A DNA stretch of 64,000 bases from Ambrosia x helenae (GCA_030844895.1 CM061223.1:32292561-32356560), one strand, 5' to 3'. Positions 33,583 to 45,490 are shown, counted from the stretch's first letter. The notes: generated from the sequence alone by a model not told the origin. A program made the numbers and translations.

Positions 33583-34783
33583 TGATAATATAACTAACAT
33601 ATATGCATACTATATATTTATATATAATATTAGGGGTCCAAATACGTCACAATAATATTTAATGGCGAATAATAATAATGAAACTTGACGTTTTTATGAT
33701 AACGTACAAGTATTAATGCGTAATGTTACAATAGCCCAGCGGCATCTTGGTGGTGAGATAAGACTTAGGGACTAATAGGTCCTGGGTTCAAATCTCACAA
33801 GGGGGGTTTTCTCATAATTATGAGTTTTCTCCTGAATTGGTGACTTGGTGGTGGAATATGATCGCGTGGTAACACTAGTGGCACGATGATACTCCAGTAG
33901 TCCGTGAGTGATTCCAATTGGCCGTTAAAAAATGAATAACCTGAACACTTTGTGTTTTTTTTTTCTTTGTATGAACGAAACCCCACAAAAAATAGTTGTT
34001 TTTTTCTCCGTTTTTTATATAGAACTATGGTACTCGTTGGAAAGATAATAAAACGCTCATTAATTTGGTGTAACTTTTTTTCTTTAAAAAATCTCGTATA
34101 TAAAAGATATTAACGTTTAAAAATTATGGGAGAAATATTAAATTTGTTTTTAAATTCTTTTTTCCTAAAATAACTTAATTTAAATTTAGTAGATTAGGTT
34201 TTATATTATTATTTATTTATTTTTAGTTTGCCACATATGGCACACTAAAGGAGGAGAATGCTCCCTTGAATGCCATGTCATTAAAATGGTTTTCTTAGCC
34301 CCCCATTGAATGTCACCTCATCAATATTCAATTCTTTTATTATAAGTTATAGATTATAGATAAGAACCTGGTTTAAAAGAAAAAACATGATTAATGAATA
34401 ACCTGAACACTTTGTGTTTTTTTTCCTGTACGAACGAAACCCCCATAAAAAATAGTCATTTTTTTCTCCGTTTTTTATATAGCACTATGGTACTCGTTGG
34501 AAAGATAATAAAACGCTCGTTAATTTGGCATAATTTTTTTTCTTTAAAAAATCTCGTATATAAAAGATATTAACGTTTAAAAATGATGGGATGAAACATT
34601 AGAGAGAAAAATCTAAATTTGTTTTTAAATTTTTAAAAAGATTAGGGTTAGATAAGTGTAGGAGAATTGATGAAAACAAAATAAAAAAAAATAAATTAAA
34701 AAATCTCACATCAACGTGCCACGTGACAGCCTCCATTGAATATCACCTTATCAATATTCAATTCTTTTATTATAAGTTATAGA

Positions 34784-35756
34784 TTTCGTCCTATATGCAT
34801 TATAATATTTATAATGGTATGGATTATCAAGTGGAAATATGAAATCAAAATTGTGTTCACACACGATCTCCTCTTCCCTTCCCTTGCTCTTCTTCAGTAT
34901 GAAATTTTAAATTGTAAAGAACTAGATGATGGTGAATATGTTATTTAAAAAAAATGTACAATTGTCAACATGTTGATTATCTTTTTACTTTCAACAATGT
35001 AATGATCAATTCATTACTTTTCACTACAAGTAGTTATCATATCTTCACTTCCAACTAAGACATAATCATCTTACAACTTACCTTCCTCTAATAGTAATAT
35101 GGTACAGATCAGCAATGCTTTTTCCCATTACAATGTGGAAAGGACACCACAAACTTTACTCTGTCAGGTAAATGATCACATATTTATAAATATTTGTTAA
35201 ATGTAAACCATAGTTATTAAAAAGCGATCGCCTCTTGTGTCTAGGCTCAGTTTTTAGGCGAGACGATGCATTTGCGCTTTGAGTTGAGGAAATTGCGCCT
35301 TAATTATGTAGGTGATGGTTTAGGGCCTTAGGCGCAGATTTCAGCTAGATTCCCAAACTCTCTAGGGAAAACTACATCTACACACTAATACATCAATATT
35401 GTAAAACTTTTGATATTAACTAGATGAAAAACATGATGTAAACATGTGCATAGGAAAGTTTAAAATCAAATACCATATTTACAAATAATAACATCAAAAC
35501 ATGTACCACATCTTCCATTTTCAACTCAAATCATACAGAAGACTGAAAAAAAATTTAACACATACTCAAGTAACTCTCATCATTAGTTTAATTTCTTTAA
35601 CATGCATGATACAACATGAATTTTCCTTAAACAGTTCGCGGTACATCGAATAATAAAAATGAAAAAAAAAAAATATAACAGAAACATAAATTCATTGTTT
35701 CCTTCTGTCCATTTTGTTTTGGCTTAGTAGAGTTCTTCCTCTGCTAGAACTACTTA
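34784..35756. other. Intergenic; multicolour G/C repeat scrap
   Basis: 35215-35345 has an inverted GCG(A/C)CTC / AGGCGCAG phrase set typical of dispersed plant repeats. Otherwise it is AT-rich, including the 3' UTR of TOP1 near 35690-35756. No gene. Confidence 0.4.
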
Positions 35757-38700
35757 TCAAAACCTGAAGCTAGGATCCACATCCATTGACCAAGCAAACT
35801 TTGCCAATAAAGACTTATTAAATATCTGCATCAAATTTAAACGATTTGTGTCTCAAAGTATTAAACTCAGCAAGTGTGTACAAAATAGCGTTAGCTGTGC
35901 TTATATTGTTTGAAGTTAGACATGGTAGAAAAACGATAACCGGCAAGAAAATCCAAAACATTCGTGACAAGTAATGGGACGGATATGTGGGTATTGGACG
36001 AGTCTAAGAATTGTTACAAGTTTTTTCATGGGTTTGGAAATTGGGACGGGTACAGTATTAGATGATACCAATCTGACTGTTAATAAATTTAAAAATTGTA
36101 AAAGATATAACAAAGCATATTTGATATTTCATGTTGGTTTTTTGGCGAGTTTAAGATCAGGATATGGGTCATATTAATCACAAAAAAAGTATTTTTTAAA
36201 CACATAAGATTAGAACCTGATATACCCGATACCATCAGGAAACCCACGAACCTAATGGGTAATGTATAACGGCTACATGTATCAGACTGGGTATGGGACT
36301 AGGGTTACCAAAACCGGGGCCATTTTGCATATTCAAATAAGGGTATTAAAAAAGAGTAATTTTACCTTCTCGATGGGAACTTCACGACGCTTGCACCAAG
36401 CGACAGTTATTCTAGGATCAAGATAATTGATTTTTGAAGTGCCCAAAGCAACCGTTTTCAAATCTTCTTTGGTTTCTTTGTCACGTTCCATTTTCTCAAT
36501 TTTTGCGTGCGTTTGATCAATCTTTTTCTGTAACCTGCACGTTTAAATGATATCCCACTTCGCTTAATTTAACTATCATAAAAAATTGCAATATTATGTG
36601 CAATTATGATAAGCGGTATTACGCTTCGGGATTCATGTTCCTCTTCATCTTTCCATCCGAACCCTTTAATGGAGGTTTCCCTTTCTTCGCACGTGCCAAA
36701 TCAGTTTCCAGTTCTTCCAAAATACCCTAAAAAATAAGAAACGGTCACATTTAAGCGTTTAAGTTCATTTTAGTCGGGTTAGGTTGACCAACGAACATAA
36801 TGTTGACCCGTTTTTTTACTAGTGCAATTCATGATCAATCAACTATTTACTAAGATGTAACAAACTGTAACCTTTAGTTCCTCTATTTTCTCATTCAACC
36901 TCATCATTTGTGCGGTATGAGACTTCGAAACACTACGTTGATGATTACAAATAATTGCAACCTACAAAACATGTTCATGAAATTAATATTAAGCCTCGGC
37001 CTGATATACAAATAATATATAAAGGTTTTAAAAGGGTCCACCTCCTTATTTGCTTGGTTGTACACGACTACGTTTTCAGCAACATTTCCACCCTTCATGC
37101 CCTTATTTAACTGCAACCAGCCAAAGAAATAACGCTTAGTCAATAAGACGAAACCCTAGGTTTAAAAAAAATGTTATTATTATTACTGAAGTTAATATGC
37201 ATGTTACCATATCATCCAATGTGATGGACGCATTATATGTACGAAAAACTTTTGCTGTAAGGCCAGGCATGAGTTCCTTTAAATGAGCGTTTAACGTACT
37301 TGTATCCAGCTTGTCAAAAAGATCATCGTTACCCTTCTTTCCTGAAGCGTTTTAGTTGTAATTCAGCAAAAAGAGTGAAGGGTTTGAAATAATCTAATGA
37401 CGAAAGTCAACTGACCAGATCGAAACTGTTGAATTGCTTTAAACACCGGAAGCTCTACTTCAACCTCATTTTGGTATCGTATGGAATCTTTACCAAGGAA
37501 GTCAAACTGGCATCAGAACGTATAACCTTATTAATTTTTATATAAAAATATCAGGTTATGTTATTCCTATCAGTGTTAATGTAACTTATAAAATGAAAAG
37601 AACCGTGCCTTCAGGATGTTTGGAGGCTTCGGTTCAACGTTTTCTACTTTCAACGTGCAACAACCAACTGTATCAGCTTCATCGTCATCCTGTAACCATA
37701 AATACATAATATTATTCTTTTGATTAATTTATTTGTCATTTGAGAGGTAATCAATAGAAGAAAAGATCACAGAAAAAGGACCTTCTCATTTCCTGCCCTG
37801 AGTGCAAGTTTATCAATAAGATACGTAGCCACCGCCACTTGTCTCTTAGTCACATCCTTATTTCCGAAATCCTTAGTGTAAGCTAGTCGGATCCCTTCTA
37901 TGTAATTCTATAACAAAATACTAATATAAAGTTATATTATTTAGATAACAACATATATCATGATTAAAATGACTGATGGTTTGACCTGGCACGTTTTACT
38001 TTAGGCGTAACTATATTTATTGACCAGTTTGACTAGGGGTGTAAATGATGCGCAACGGCTCGAGAGCTACTCGGGATCGGATCGGTAAAAAGCTCGAACG
38101 AGCCGAGCTTTAACGAGCCCGAGCTTGAAACATGACTCGTTTAGTTATCAAGCCCGAGCTCGAGCTTTTCATACAAAGACTGTTTAGGCTCGCGAGCCTA
38201 AACGAGCCCAAACAAACTTTATATTATTATTATTATTTTATATATAGTATACCCACTATTTAACATTGGCGAGTCGAGTTCGAGCCGAGCTTTGGCTCGT
38301 TTAAGCTATCAAAGCGAGCTCGAGCCGAGCTTTTAGCTCCTTTTAAGTTGTTCTATAATTATTTCGAGCCGAGCTCGGGCCCTTGGGTTTTACTTTCGAG
38401 CCGAGTTCGAGCTCAAAGTATAAGGCTCGAGCTGAGCTCGAGCTTCATAAAAGCATGACGAGCCGAGCTCGAGCCCAGTCAGACTCGGGCCCGGCTCGGC
38501 TCGTTTACACCCCTAAGTTTGACTGGTGACTGATAAAACATAACCCGAATCAAACCGTTACATTTGACTTACCTTTAACGACCTTGCCTTCTCGTATTTT
38601 TCTTTATCACTTTGACCCTTAAGAGCACTGCTGGCAGCTAAGAACACATACTTGAAATCCTTTCCATTTATCGGATCATACCAATATGCTAACCAAGTTA

Positions 38701-40927
38701 CAGTATTATCATGCCTTACTTCTTTCCAGCTGTCAGGCATCAATGTTCCGTCGTTTTCAGGAAAAAATCAAGAATCCAACCAAAAAAAAGGCAAAAGTCA
38801 ATATCAAACCTTTCACCAGGAATTGGACATTCTGGAATCGGGGCACCCTTCCCGATATTAATTGTAATGTCACTTGGACGGATACGTTTCTTCAGTTTTC
38901 CCATCTACGCGAAGCAGATTATAGTCATAACTTGTAGTTTTAGAATAAAGATTATTATTTGGAGCTAACTGTCGAAAATTCCCTAAGCTAAAATCTTTCA
39001 TTAGAAAGAGAGGGATAAAGTTATTATTAGAACCTTGGGATGCTCGCCACGGCCTCGAAACAAACCAGGCGGCTCAACTCGAAAGTTTCCAACCTGCGCC
39101 ATTAGTTACTCAACTAATTAACTAACTAACTAATTAATTAAATAAAGATAAAACGAGAATGAAGATTACCTTCTCTTTGACACCATCAACGATAGCCCAC
39201 ATATATTTCTCCTCAAGCGTCATCTTTTCTTCTTTTAAAGCCTTCTTCTCCTGCCAACAGCCCTTATAATTAGTAAACCTTAAAGATTTTCTAATTCGTA
39301 ATTTCATATTTGCTTTTAAATCCATTTCCGCAACTCTTTCACGTAATTTAAAAACGGTTATTTAATCAAAACTTACTTCTGTACTCATTTGCTTCTTCTT
39401 CTCCTTTTCACGCTGATGCCAATCATATATTGGTTTGAAATCACAGTCTTCTAAATTCTGAATCGTGTGGTTTCTTCCTAGTATCTTCCGCCAATCGTTC
39501 CAGAAATTTTCTTTGAACACGGGTTTAGTCATGTAATCAGTATCCAACATCACTGCAAACATTGTCGCAACCTGTAACATTGACCAACAATGCAAAATTA
39601 ACAAATGCATATCACAAGTGTGTCCATTACTTTATTTATATTATTATACTTAGAGGTGGCAAAATGGATAGCGAGATTGCAATAGATTATAGATCCATTA
39701 TATATAAATGCGTAAAAGAAAAAAAAAAGAGCAAAAAAGTTTCACCTCCTCCTGTGCGGGAGTCAGATCAACAGGCTTTCCCTTGTAAAGAATCTTAATC
39801 CCGTGAGGCTTATATGGCGGTGGAAAAATTACGCCATTATGAACCAAAGTTGTCCATTTCTGCCCTTCGCCGGACCCAGGTGGCACCTTTGAAGACTTCG
39901 AGTATTTTGACTTTTTCTCCACCTTCTTTGACTTGGTAAAACTTTTCTTAAACGAAGAAGAAGAATTAACTTTAACCACCTTGTGTTTAACAGATGACGA
40001 AGATTTACTACCAGACGGGGTTTGGTTCTTTATTCTTTGAGATATAGGAACATGATCATTCTCATCTTCTGAATCAGAAAGCTTGGGCTTTTTAACCGAT
40101 GACTGACCCGCTAATCTTTCGTCATTCGGAGGTCTCTTATTCAAGCCAATATTCGGCTTTATATTAATTTGACTATTATCTCTTGACGTAGAACCGTTTT
40201 GCTTAACTCTCGAAGATAACGGCTTATCATCATCATCATCATCGTCGGAGTCATCCTTTTTCTTTATAGATGGTCCCACCGACGCAAATTTCGCAGATAA
40301 AGGTTTCCTGTCATCAGAATCTTCCCTTTTCACTAGTGGTTTTGGACGCTGAGACGTACTTGTAACAGGTCCCGTTTTCACATGATTGGAGCTTGTTTTA
40401 GGTACAGTTGAAATCCTAGCACTCAAAGGTTTGTCATCTTCCGAATCCTCTGTATCGCTTTCTTGTTTAGCAGGAGGTTTAGTGGACGTAGAAGTCTTCC
40501 CGCTTTCGTGTTTAGCAGGAGGCTTAATGGAAGTAGAAGTCTTCCCGCTTTCTTGATTAACAGGCGGCTTAACGTAAGCAGAAGTCTTCCCGCTTTCTTG
40601 ATTAACAGGCGGCTTAACGTAAGCAGAAGTCTTCCCGCTTTCTTGTTTAACAGGCGGCTTGACGTAAGCAGAAGTCTTCCCGCTTTCTTGTTTAACAGGC
40701 GGCTTAACTGAACTAGATGTCTTCCCGCTTTCTTGTCTAGCAGGCGGCTTAACGGAAGCAGAAGTCTTCCCGCTTTCTTGTCTAGCAGGAGGTTTAACGG
40801 AAGTAGAAGGCTGCTCCTTCTTAACGACAGAAGTTGACTTTTGTTGACCAGAATGCCTTAACTTATCAGCAGCCGACGTTCGTTTGAAAACCAAAGGCTT
40901 ATCATCTTCATCAGATGAATAATTCAT
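35757..40927 (-). CDS. TOP1: DNA topoisomerase I (type IB)
   Basis: Fifteen coding exons: 40927-39746, 39571-39377, 39250-39170, 39093-39034, 38904-38810, 38729-38573, 37907-37782, 37689-37609, 37506-37416, 37341-37208, 37110-37042, 36961-36872, 36726-36623, 36534-36366, 35825-35757. Phases join to 900 residues plus TGA. Exon 1 is a long charged, disordered tail with SDDEDDKP-like acidic patches, a Lys-rich stretch and eight 15-residue repeats (residues ~45-160). It ends in the start of the core (KWTTLVHNGVIFPPPYKPHG). Core and C-terminal catalytic residues are all present: Arg627 (LALRAGNEK), Lys665 (FDFLGKDSIRY), Arg723 (KVFRTYNAS), His764 (CNHQRS), and Tyr859 (SKINYLDPR), which forms the 3'-phosphotyrosine. 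It nicks and reseals one DNA strand to relax supercoils in the nucleus. Intron 8 has a GC donor. Length fits plant TOP1. Confidence 0.96.
38034..38515. mobile_element. hAT-type MITE in TOP1 intron 6
   Basis: 482 bp with termini TAGGGGTGTAAATG and, inverted, TAGGGGTGTAAACG. AGTTTGAC occurs on both sides (38026-38033, 38516-38523), an 8-bp TSD as expected for hAT. The interior is made of GAGCTCGAGC / CGAGCCGAGC phrases that fold on themselves. Confidence 0.92.
40448..40795 (-). repeat. 45-bp coding minisatellite in TOP1 exon 1
   Basis: Eight in-frame 45-bp units encode KPP(A/V)(K/R/N)QESGKTS(A/T/S)(Y/S)V-type peptides. Units 3-6 differ at only a few positions, so the array is young or homogenised. 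It gives an unusual antisense open frame at 40463-40711, which is not a gene. Confidence 0.9.
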
Positions 40928-40930
40928 TTT

Positions 40931-41660
40931 CTGTCAGCTTATTGTCATGTAGCACTTAAATCTCCAAATACATTGGAATTCGATTATTAACTTCAAGTTT
41001 CCAATTCGGTCATTTAGTGTGCCATCCAACGCCGCAACCTAACTCCAATCTAAAAAAAACAATCTATAAATAACTCAACATTACTCTCCTTCAAATAGAA
41101 AACCTTTCTACTACGAATTCCGCAGCCAAAAGATCACAATCAACTAATCAAAGATCAACACACTTGCAAATCAGCACAACATTCATACCTACACACCGAA
41201 TCCGAAATTCATTTCGACAAAACGACAACTCGAAATCAAAATCAAAAGCATACCCATAAATGCTAATTTCCCAACACATAAAATTAACAAATTACCACAT
41301 TAATTAATACCCAAACCTCTAAATTACACAGAAGGGGATGACGGCGCAGTTTGTTGCCCGTCTAGCTGTCTACATGCTATCCAAATGTAATTTGCTCTTT
41401 TGATTATCTATGTCCAAATTAATATTTTATATCAAAAAAATAATAATAATAATATTAATTCCCCAAAAACCCACAACTAACAAAAACATTTAAACCCATA
41501 ACCTGAAATTACATCCTAAAATTACTAATTAACAAAACCAACAACATCAAGATTGAAACTTTAACTCTTTATATGCTCCAAATAATAAAAAGATTGAAAC
41601 TTTAATTCATTTTATTGTCCAAATTAAATAAAAAGAAAGAAAAAAGAAGGTGGGTTGTAC
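40931..41660 (-). other. Probable TOP1 5' UTR intron
   Basis: On the minus strand a donor AACTG/GTACAA at 41660 and an acceptor GCTGACAG at 40931 lie four bases before the start codon. They bound a 730-bp intron. The CT-rich leader exon would be 41661 to about 41780. Confidence 0.5.
41334..41410 (+). mobile_element. LINE 3'-end fragment in TOP1 leader intron
   Basis: GACGGCGCAGTTTGTTGCCC and AATGTAATTTGCTC match the 3' end of the LINE at 27863 (GGCGGCGCAGCTTGTTGCCC ... AATGTAATTTTCTT). TSD not clear. Confidence 0.6.
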
Positions 41661-41780
41661 CAGTTTGCAGGGAACCCTAGATCCTGAAATGGGTCTGAGA
41701 TGAGAGATTAGTTTGGATAAAGAAAGAAGAAAGATTTATTCGGGTCAAAAAAAAGATATGGGTTTGGGGTGAATTGGGGA

Positions 41781-42469
41781 AAAAGAGGTTGGAATCTTTT
41801 GTTACCTAAAAATATGTACAATTTTTTTTTATGATGATTTCTAGGGCTTCATTTGATTAAGTTTTGGGAATTTTATGTGCTCCTTATTGGTGCAGCATAA
41901 TATGATGAGTCATGACATGTAATGAAACTACTAATTTTGGAAGGTCAACATATGGGCCGGCCCATTTTATTAAAAGGAAGTGATAGAACATGTAACCCAC
42001 ACCTCAAAGGCCTTAGGATAAGTTCTTTTATAGGAAGGTGATGGATATAAACTTGAACATTGGACTATTGGAGACATGTAATTGGGCTGTTATTAGGGTA
42101 TGGATTAGTTTTAGAGATTACATTAGTATGGTTAGATTAGATGACAGTTTATTTGATCTACATTTGTTAACATTTTATTTTATTTTTATTTTTTGTTTTT
42201 GTTTTACTTTGTTATTGGTTAGTAAATTTATATACCAATTCATTCACTAACTATTTAATTTTTAAATGTCTAGTTTCCTTTGGTGATAAAATATAACAAA
42301 AAGTAGAATATTTGGAGATGAAATTTGGAAGCCTTAATTGATAAATTTGTACAAACAAATGAGAATATCATAAATCCACATGTATGTCCTAAGGGTATGA
42401 GATATGCTTAGGTTGGAAGAGACATCCATCACACTATCAATCACACTATCACTAAAAATTTAACCAATT
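41781..42469. other. Upstream region of TOP1, nothing further seen
   Basis: AT-rich intergenic DNA with no recognised element or ORF of note. Confidence 0.45.
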
Positions 42470-43400
42470 ACAAGTTGTTACCTCATTTTACTCAATTGTA
42501 TCATGAGTTAATTGTCATTTTAGTTTTTGAGGTTTGACCAGAAATGACATTTCAATCCAAATAGTTTTTTTTTCTCATCTATGTTCTTAAGGTATCAATT
42601 ATTTGTCAAATTTGTCCATTTCACTAATACTGTTTATTTTTAGTTTCTATAACACTAAAAATCCAACCAAATACATGGTGTCACACCATTTCACTCGATT
42701 CTATAATGATTTAATTGTCTTTTTAGTTTGAGGTTTGTCCAGAAAAACCATTTCAATCCAAATGTTTTTTCCTTCATCTATGTCCTTAAGGTATCCATAT
42801 TTTTGTCACTTTTGTTCATTTCACTAACACCGTTTATTTTTAACGTTAAGTCAGGGGTACCATGAACATTTTACGTATTCTTTTTTTAATTCATTTTTTA
42901 GTTTATATAGTTGTAAAAAATAAACATCGATAAAGAGAGGGGGTAGAAAGAGGGAGGGAGAGATGGAGAGATGGAGGGAGAGAGAGCGAGACAGAAGGGG
43001 GGGGGAGAGTGGGGGGAGAGGAAAATGGGAGGGGGAGAGAGGGACAGAGATAGGAAGCGAGGGAAATGGAGAGAAGAGAGATACAGATAGAAGGGGAAGG
43101 GAGAGGGAGAGGAGAGAGAAGTCATGAATGTGTAGAGAAAGAAAGGGTAAGAGTGAGGGTGGAGTTTGATCAATAAGTTTTATGTGGTTTTTACAATTAA
43201 AAAGATGAATAAACTACAAAGGACGAAAATACCCTTTAGTTAACTGATGTTTTCTGACGAATTAGTGAAACGGACAAAAATGACAAAACAAATGAAAACT
43301 TTAAGGATACAGCTGAGAAAAAAACTATTTGGACTGAAGTAACATTTCTGATAAAACTCAGGGACTAAAATGATAATTAAATCATTCTATCACGTATCGT
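42470..43400. mobile_element. Foldback element with central polypurine tract
   Basis: The left side has two direct copies (about 42478-42680 and 42690-42860) of a ~190-bp unit with CATTTCAATCCAAAT and GTTTATTTTTA. The right side (about 43240-43390) carries it inverted (ACTATTTGGACTGAAGTAACA, GGGACTAAAATGATAATTAA). Between them is a ~240-bp purine-only-like tract (42925-43160). This looks like a TIR/foldback transposon, but no TSD was identified. Confidence 0.55.
42925..43160 (+). repeat. Polypurine (GA/GGGA) tract
   Basis: Almost uninterrupted purines such as GAGAGGGGGTAGAAAGAGGG and GGGGGGGGGAGAG. Such tracts can form triplex or slipped structures. The opposite-strand 91-codon open frame here is only low-complexity Pro/Ser/Leu. 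Confidence 0.85.
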
Positions 43401-43594
43401 AGTGGTGTTGAGAATCTAGGTACCAGTTTAAAATTTTATTTAGATAAAAATCTAATTTTATATATATTTAATTAATATAACATATTAATAAAGAAAGCGG
43501 AAGCGTGAACAAAAACCGGCAATTCCCACCAATGATCTAATTGCAATTCGTATAAATAATTATAAACCAAACCATAGAGTGTTTAGAAATTATA

Positions 43595-45490
43595 TGTGAT
43601 ACCCGGCAAACTCAAGTTTGTAACTTTTGTCAAACTAGTAAGTCTATCTTAGCGAGTCATGCATTCATTACATTTAACTGGGTCAGTTGAATCAGGTCGA
43701 TGATTCGGGGAATAATCAGGAGTAGATTTACACTTACGTATTATCCAGGGTTCAATGATTCGAATGATCATTGGGGTAACATACACATACACACGAGTCT
43801 TGAGTCCCGTTGTTGGTGAAATTACATAATTGGATTAGGTATCAAGTATATATGAAATACAATGTGTAAGTACATGCTTATATGGTTAGATAAGGTTAAC
43901 ATATGTTAGAAATGCATGTTTAAGTGTTAGGATGTGTTAAAATGGGTTAAATGGCAAAATCATGAAAATCTGTATATTAGAAATTTGGTTCGACCTAGGG
44001 TAGGGTCGAACCACGTTCCCATATGTTGATTCGACCCTCATCAAGGTCGAATGAAGTCTGGTTCGACCCTGCAAGGGTGTGAACCAGATCTGACTATAAA
44101 TACCACACTTTGCAACTTTTTCATCATTTCACAACCCTAACTCGCCTCCTAGTGCTCTCTTTCAACCCCAAACCTGTAGGGAGGAGTTTTTTATCTCGTT
44201 TTTCAGATCCTAAGCCAAAAACACGTTCTATAACATAAACAAGTGAAGATTTAAGGTGTGTTCTTCATCTAAAACCTTTTTAAACAAGTTTCATTCGTTT
44301 TTATCAAACCCTAAGTGTCCAGATCTGATTCAAACAAGTTTTTATGGATAAAAACATTTCTAACATCTTTTGAAACCAAACCTATTCATTAATGATGAGT
44401 TTTCTTTCAAAAAACCCCAATGTTAAAAGTGTTAAATGATGTGTTATTGTGTTATGTGATATGAAATGGTGAATGGATGTTTTGTTATTGATCTAGGACT
44501 GTTTTAGATGATGATTTGAGGTTATTATAAGGTGTAATTGATGATTGATGGATTTTCACCCATTTTAGGGGTTTTATGTTAGAACTAGGGTTTATTCTTG
44601 TTAGTATTAATGATGATATGATTGGGGGTTTATTATACATGTCTAATCTGTGCATAATAATCTGTTCATGAAGTTGTTTTGATAGTTTTCATTTTAGGTA
44701 AAGTTTCCATGCATTGATGTGACATTTCCATAATATGTCATTTTTGGGAAAGATTGTGATTGCTATGTGAAAGTGTGAAACGGACGTATTTGTATGTGAA
44801 ATTGGTATGATTAGATGTGGTTAGGATAAACATAATCAACTGCTATGATTTGTGACTTTTCGTGATGTTTTTCGGGCTGTTTTGATGAGATTTGGTGCTT
44901 CTAAACGATTCTGCAGACCTTAGGGTCGAACCGAAATTTGGTTCGACCTGTCGTGGGGTCGAACCAAGTGTCCTGGGGTCGAACCAAAAGCACCAAAGGG
45001 TCGAACCAACCCTTTTATTCACCCATTCGACCCAACAGCTTGATTTACAAACTTCCGTTCGACCTTTCGACTGCAGAAATGGAAATTTGGTGTAAACTAC
45101 GTGTTTTATGTGTAATTCTTGTGTGTAAACTATATGTACTTGATCCATTAGTGTAACGAGTCACCAACAGAATGTCGGATCTATCGGGTCAACGTTCAAA
45201 CACATTTTCAAACATACGAAGTCATGATCTGGACAATCGGGGACTAGTTAACCCATGGGTTATTAGTTAAAACACTTATACATACATTATGAAAACATAC
45301 AAGGTTTTCAACCGGAAAGAGATCAAGACCATGGAAATTGTGGATAACTTAAAAGCTAAGTCTTTCTTTTGGTTTAAGAATAAATACAAATGTAAAGTTT
45401 TAATTCGGATTGATTGGTGTAAAAACCCGAGGTATATATGTTGTAAGTGGTTTTAGCGGTGGTCCTTGTTTTGTGGACGACCACGTTTGT
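43595..45490 (+). mobile_element. Truncated gypsy LTR (plus orientation)
   Basis: Starts TGTGATACCCGGC, followed by AGTCTATCTTAGCG and ACTGGGTCAGTTGA, paralleling the 5' start of the LTR 4602-6154 read in reverse. TATA box CTATAAATACC at about 44094-44103. The normal LTR 3' end (GAGGGTGTGACA) is absent. The end given is approximate. Confidence 0.65.
43978..45075. repeat. Two GGTTCGACC hairpin arrays in the 43595 LTR
   Basis: Array 1 (43980-44090) ends immediately before the LTR TATA box and contains GGTTCGACC and GGTCGAA(T/C) in both directions. Array 2 (44925-45070) lies about 830 bp downstream and uses the same motif (GGGTCGAACCAA, GTTCGACC). Confidence 0.75.

Larger units (their letters stand above)
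31144..33730 (-). mobile_element. Gypsy solo LTR, 2587 bp, TSD ATAGC
   Basis: Starts TGTAACACCCC, ends GTAATGTTACA on the plus strand. ATAGC at 31139-31143 and 33731-33735 is the TSD. No PBS or interior. It matches the LTR 59591-62201 along most of its length, including a CCAATTAACCTTAGGG block near the leader and the TATA region (CTATAAATTG, about 33216-33226). It carries three tRNA-like modules. Confidence 0.92.
31127..33930 (+). mobile_element. SINE with 16-bp TSD, split by solo LTR
   Basis: SINE parts are 31127-31143 and 33731-33930, about 212 bp. A-box-like TAGCCCAGCGGCATC, B-box-like GGGTTCAAATCTC, and the end TTGGCCGTTAAAA. AATGAATAACCTGAAC at 31111-31126 and 33931-33946 is the TSD. 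The solo LTR sits within the first 20 bases, at the A box. Confidence 0.88.
30824..34353 (-). mobile_element. Inner Helitron, inserted in the outer one
   Basis: It has the same termini: 3' CTAG at 30827-30824 with the hairpin CCCCGGGACGCTCCCGGG, and 5' TCTATAACTTATAATAAAAG at 34353. Its own sequence is 30824-31126 and 33947-34353, about 710 bp. The outer copy is interrupted exactly between an A (30823) and a T (34354). Confidence 0.78.
30571..34783 (-). mobile_element. Outer Helitron, split by an inner copy of itself
   Basis: On the minus strand the 5' end is TCTATAACTTATAATAAAAG after A (34783). The 3' end is a hairpin CCCCGGGACACTCCCGGG, then ATAAAAG, then CTAG before T (30574-30571). Only 30571-30823 and 34354-34783 belong to it. 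Together they give about 683 bp that align end to end with the inner copy. Hairpin plus CTAG at the 3' end, TC at the 5' end and A/T insertion are the Helitron rules. Confidence 0.75.

Noticed and set aside
40463..40711. 82-codon plus-strand frame with regular repeats
   Set aside because: It is the antisense of the TOP1 exon 1 minisatellite; the pattern comes from the 45-bp unit.
42898..43173. 91-codon Pro/Ser/Leu frame
   Set aside because: Low-complexity reading of the polypurine tract on its pyrimidine strand.
44843..45156. Overlapping frames of 67-101 codons on both strands
   Set aside because: They follow the GGTTCGACC hairpin array in the LTR and have no protein signature.
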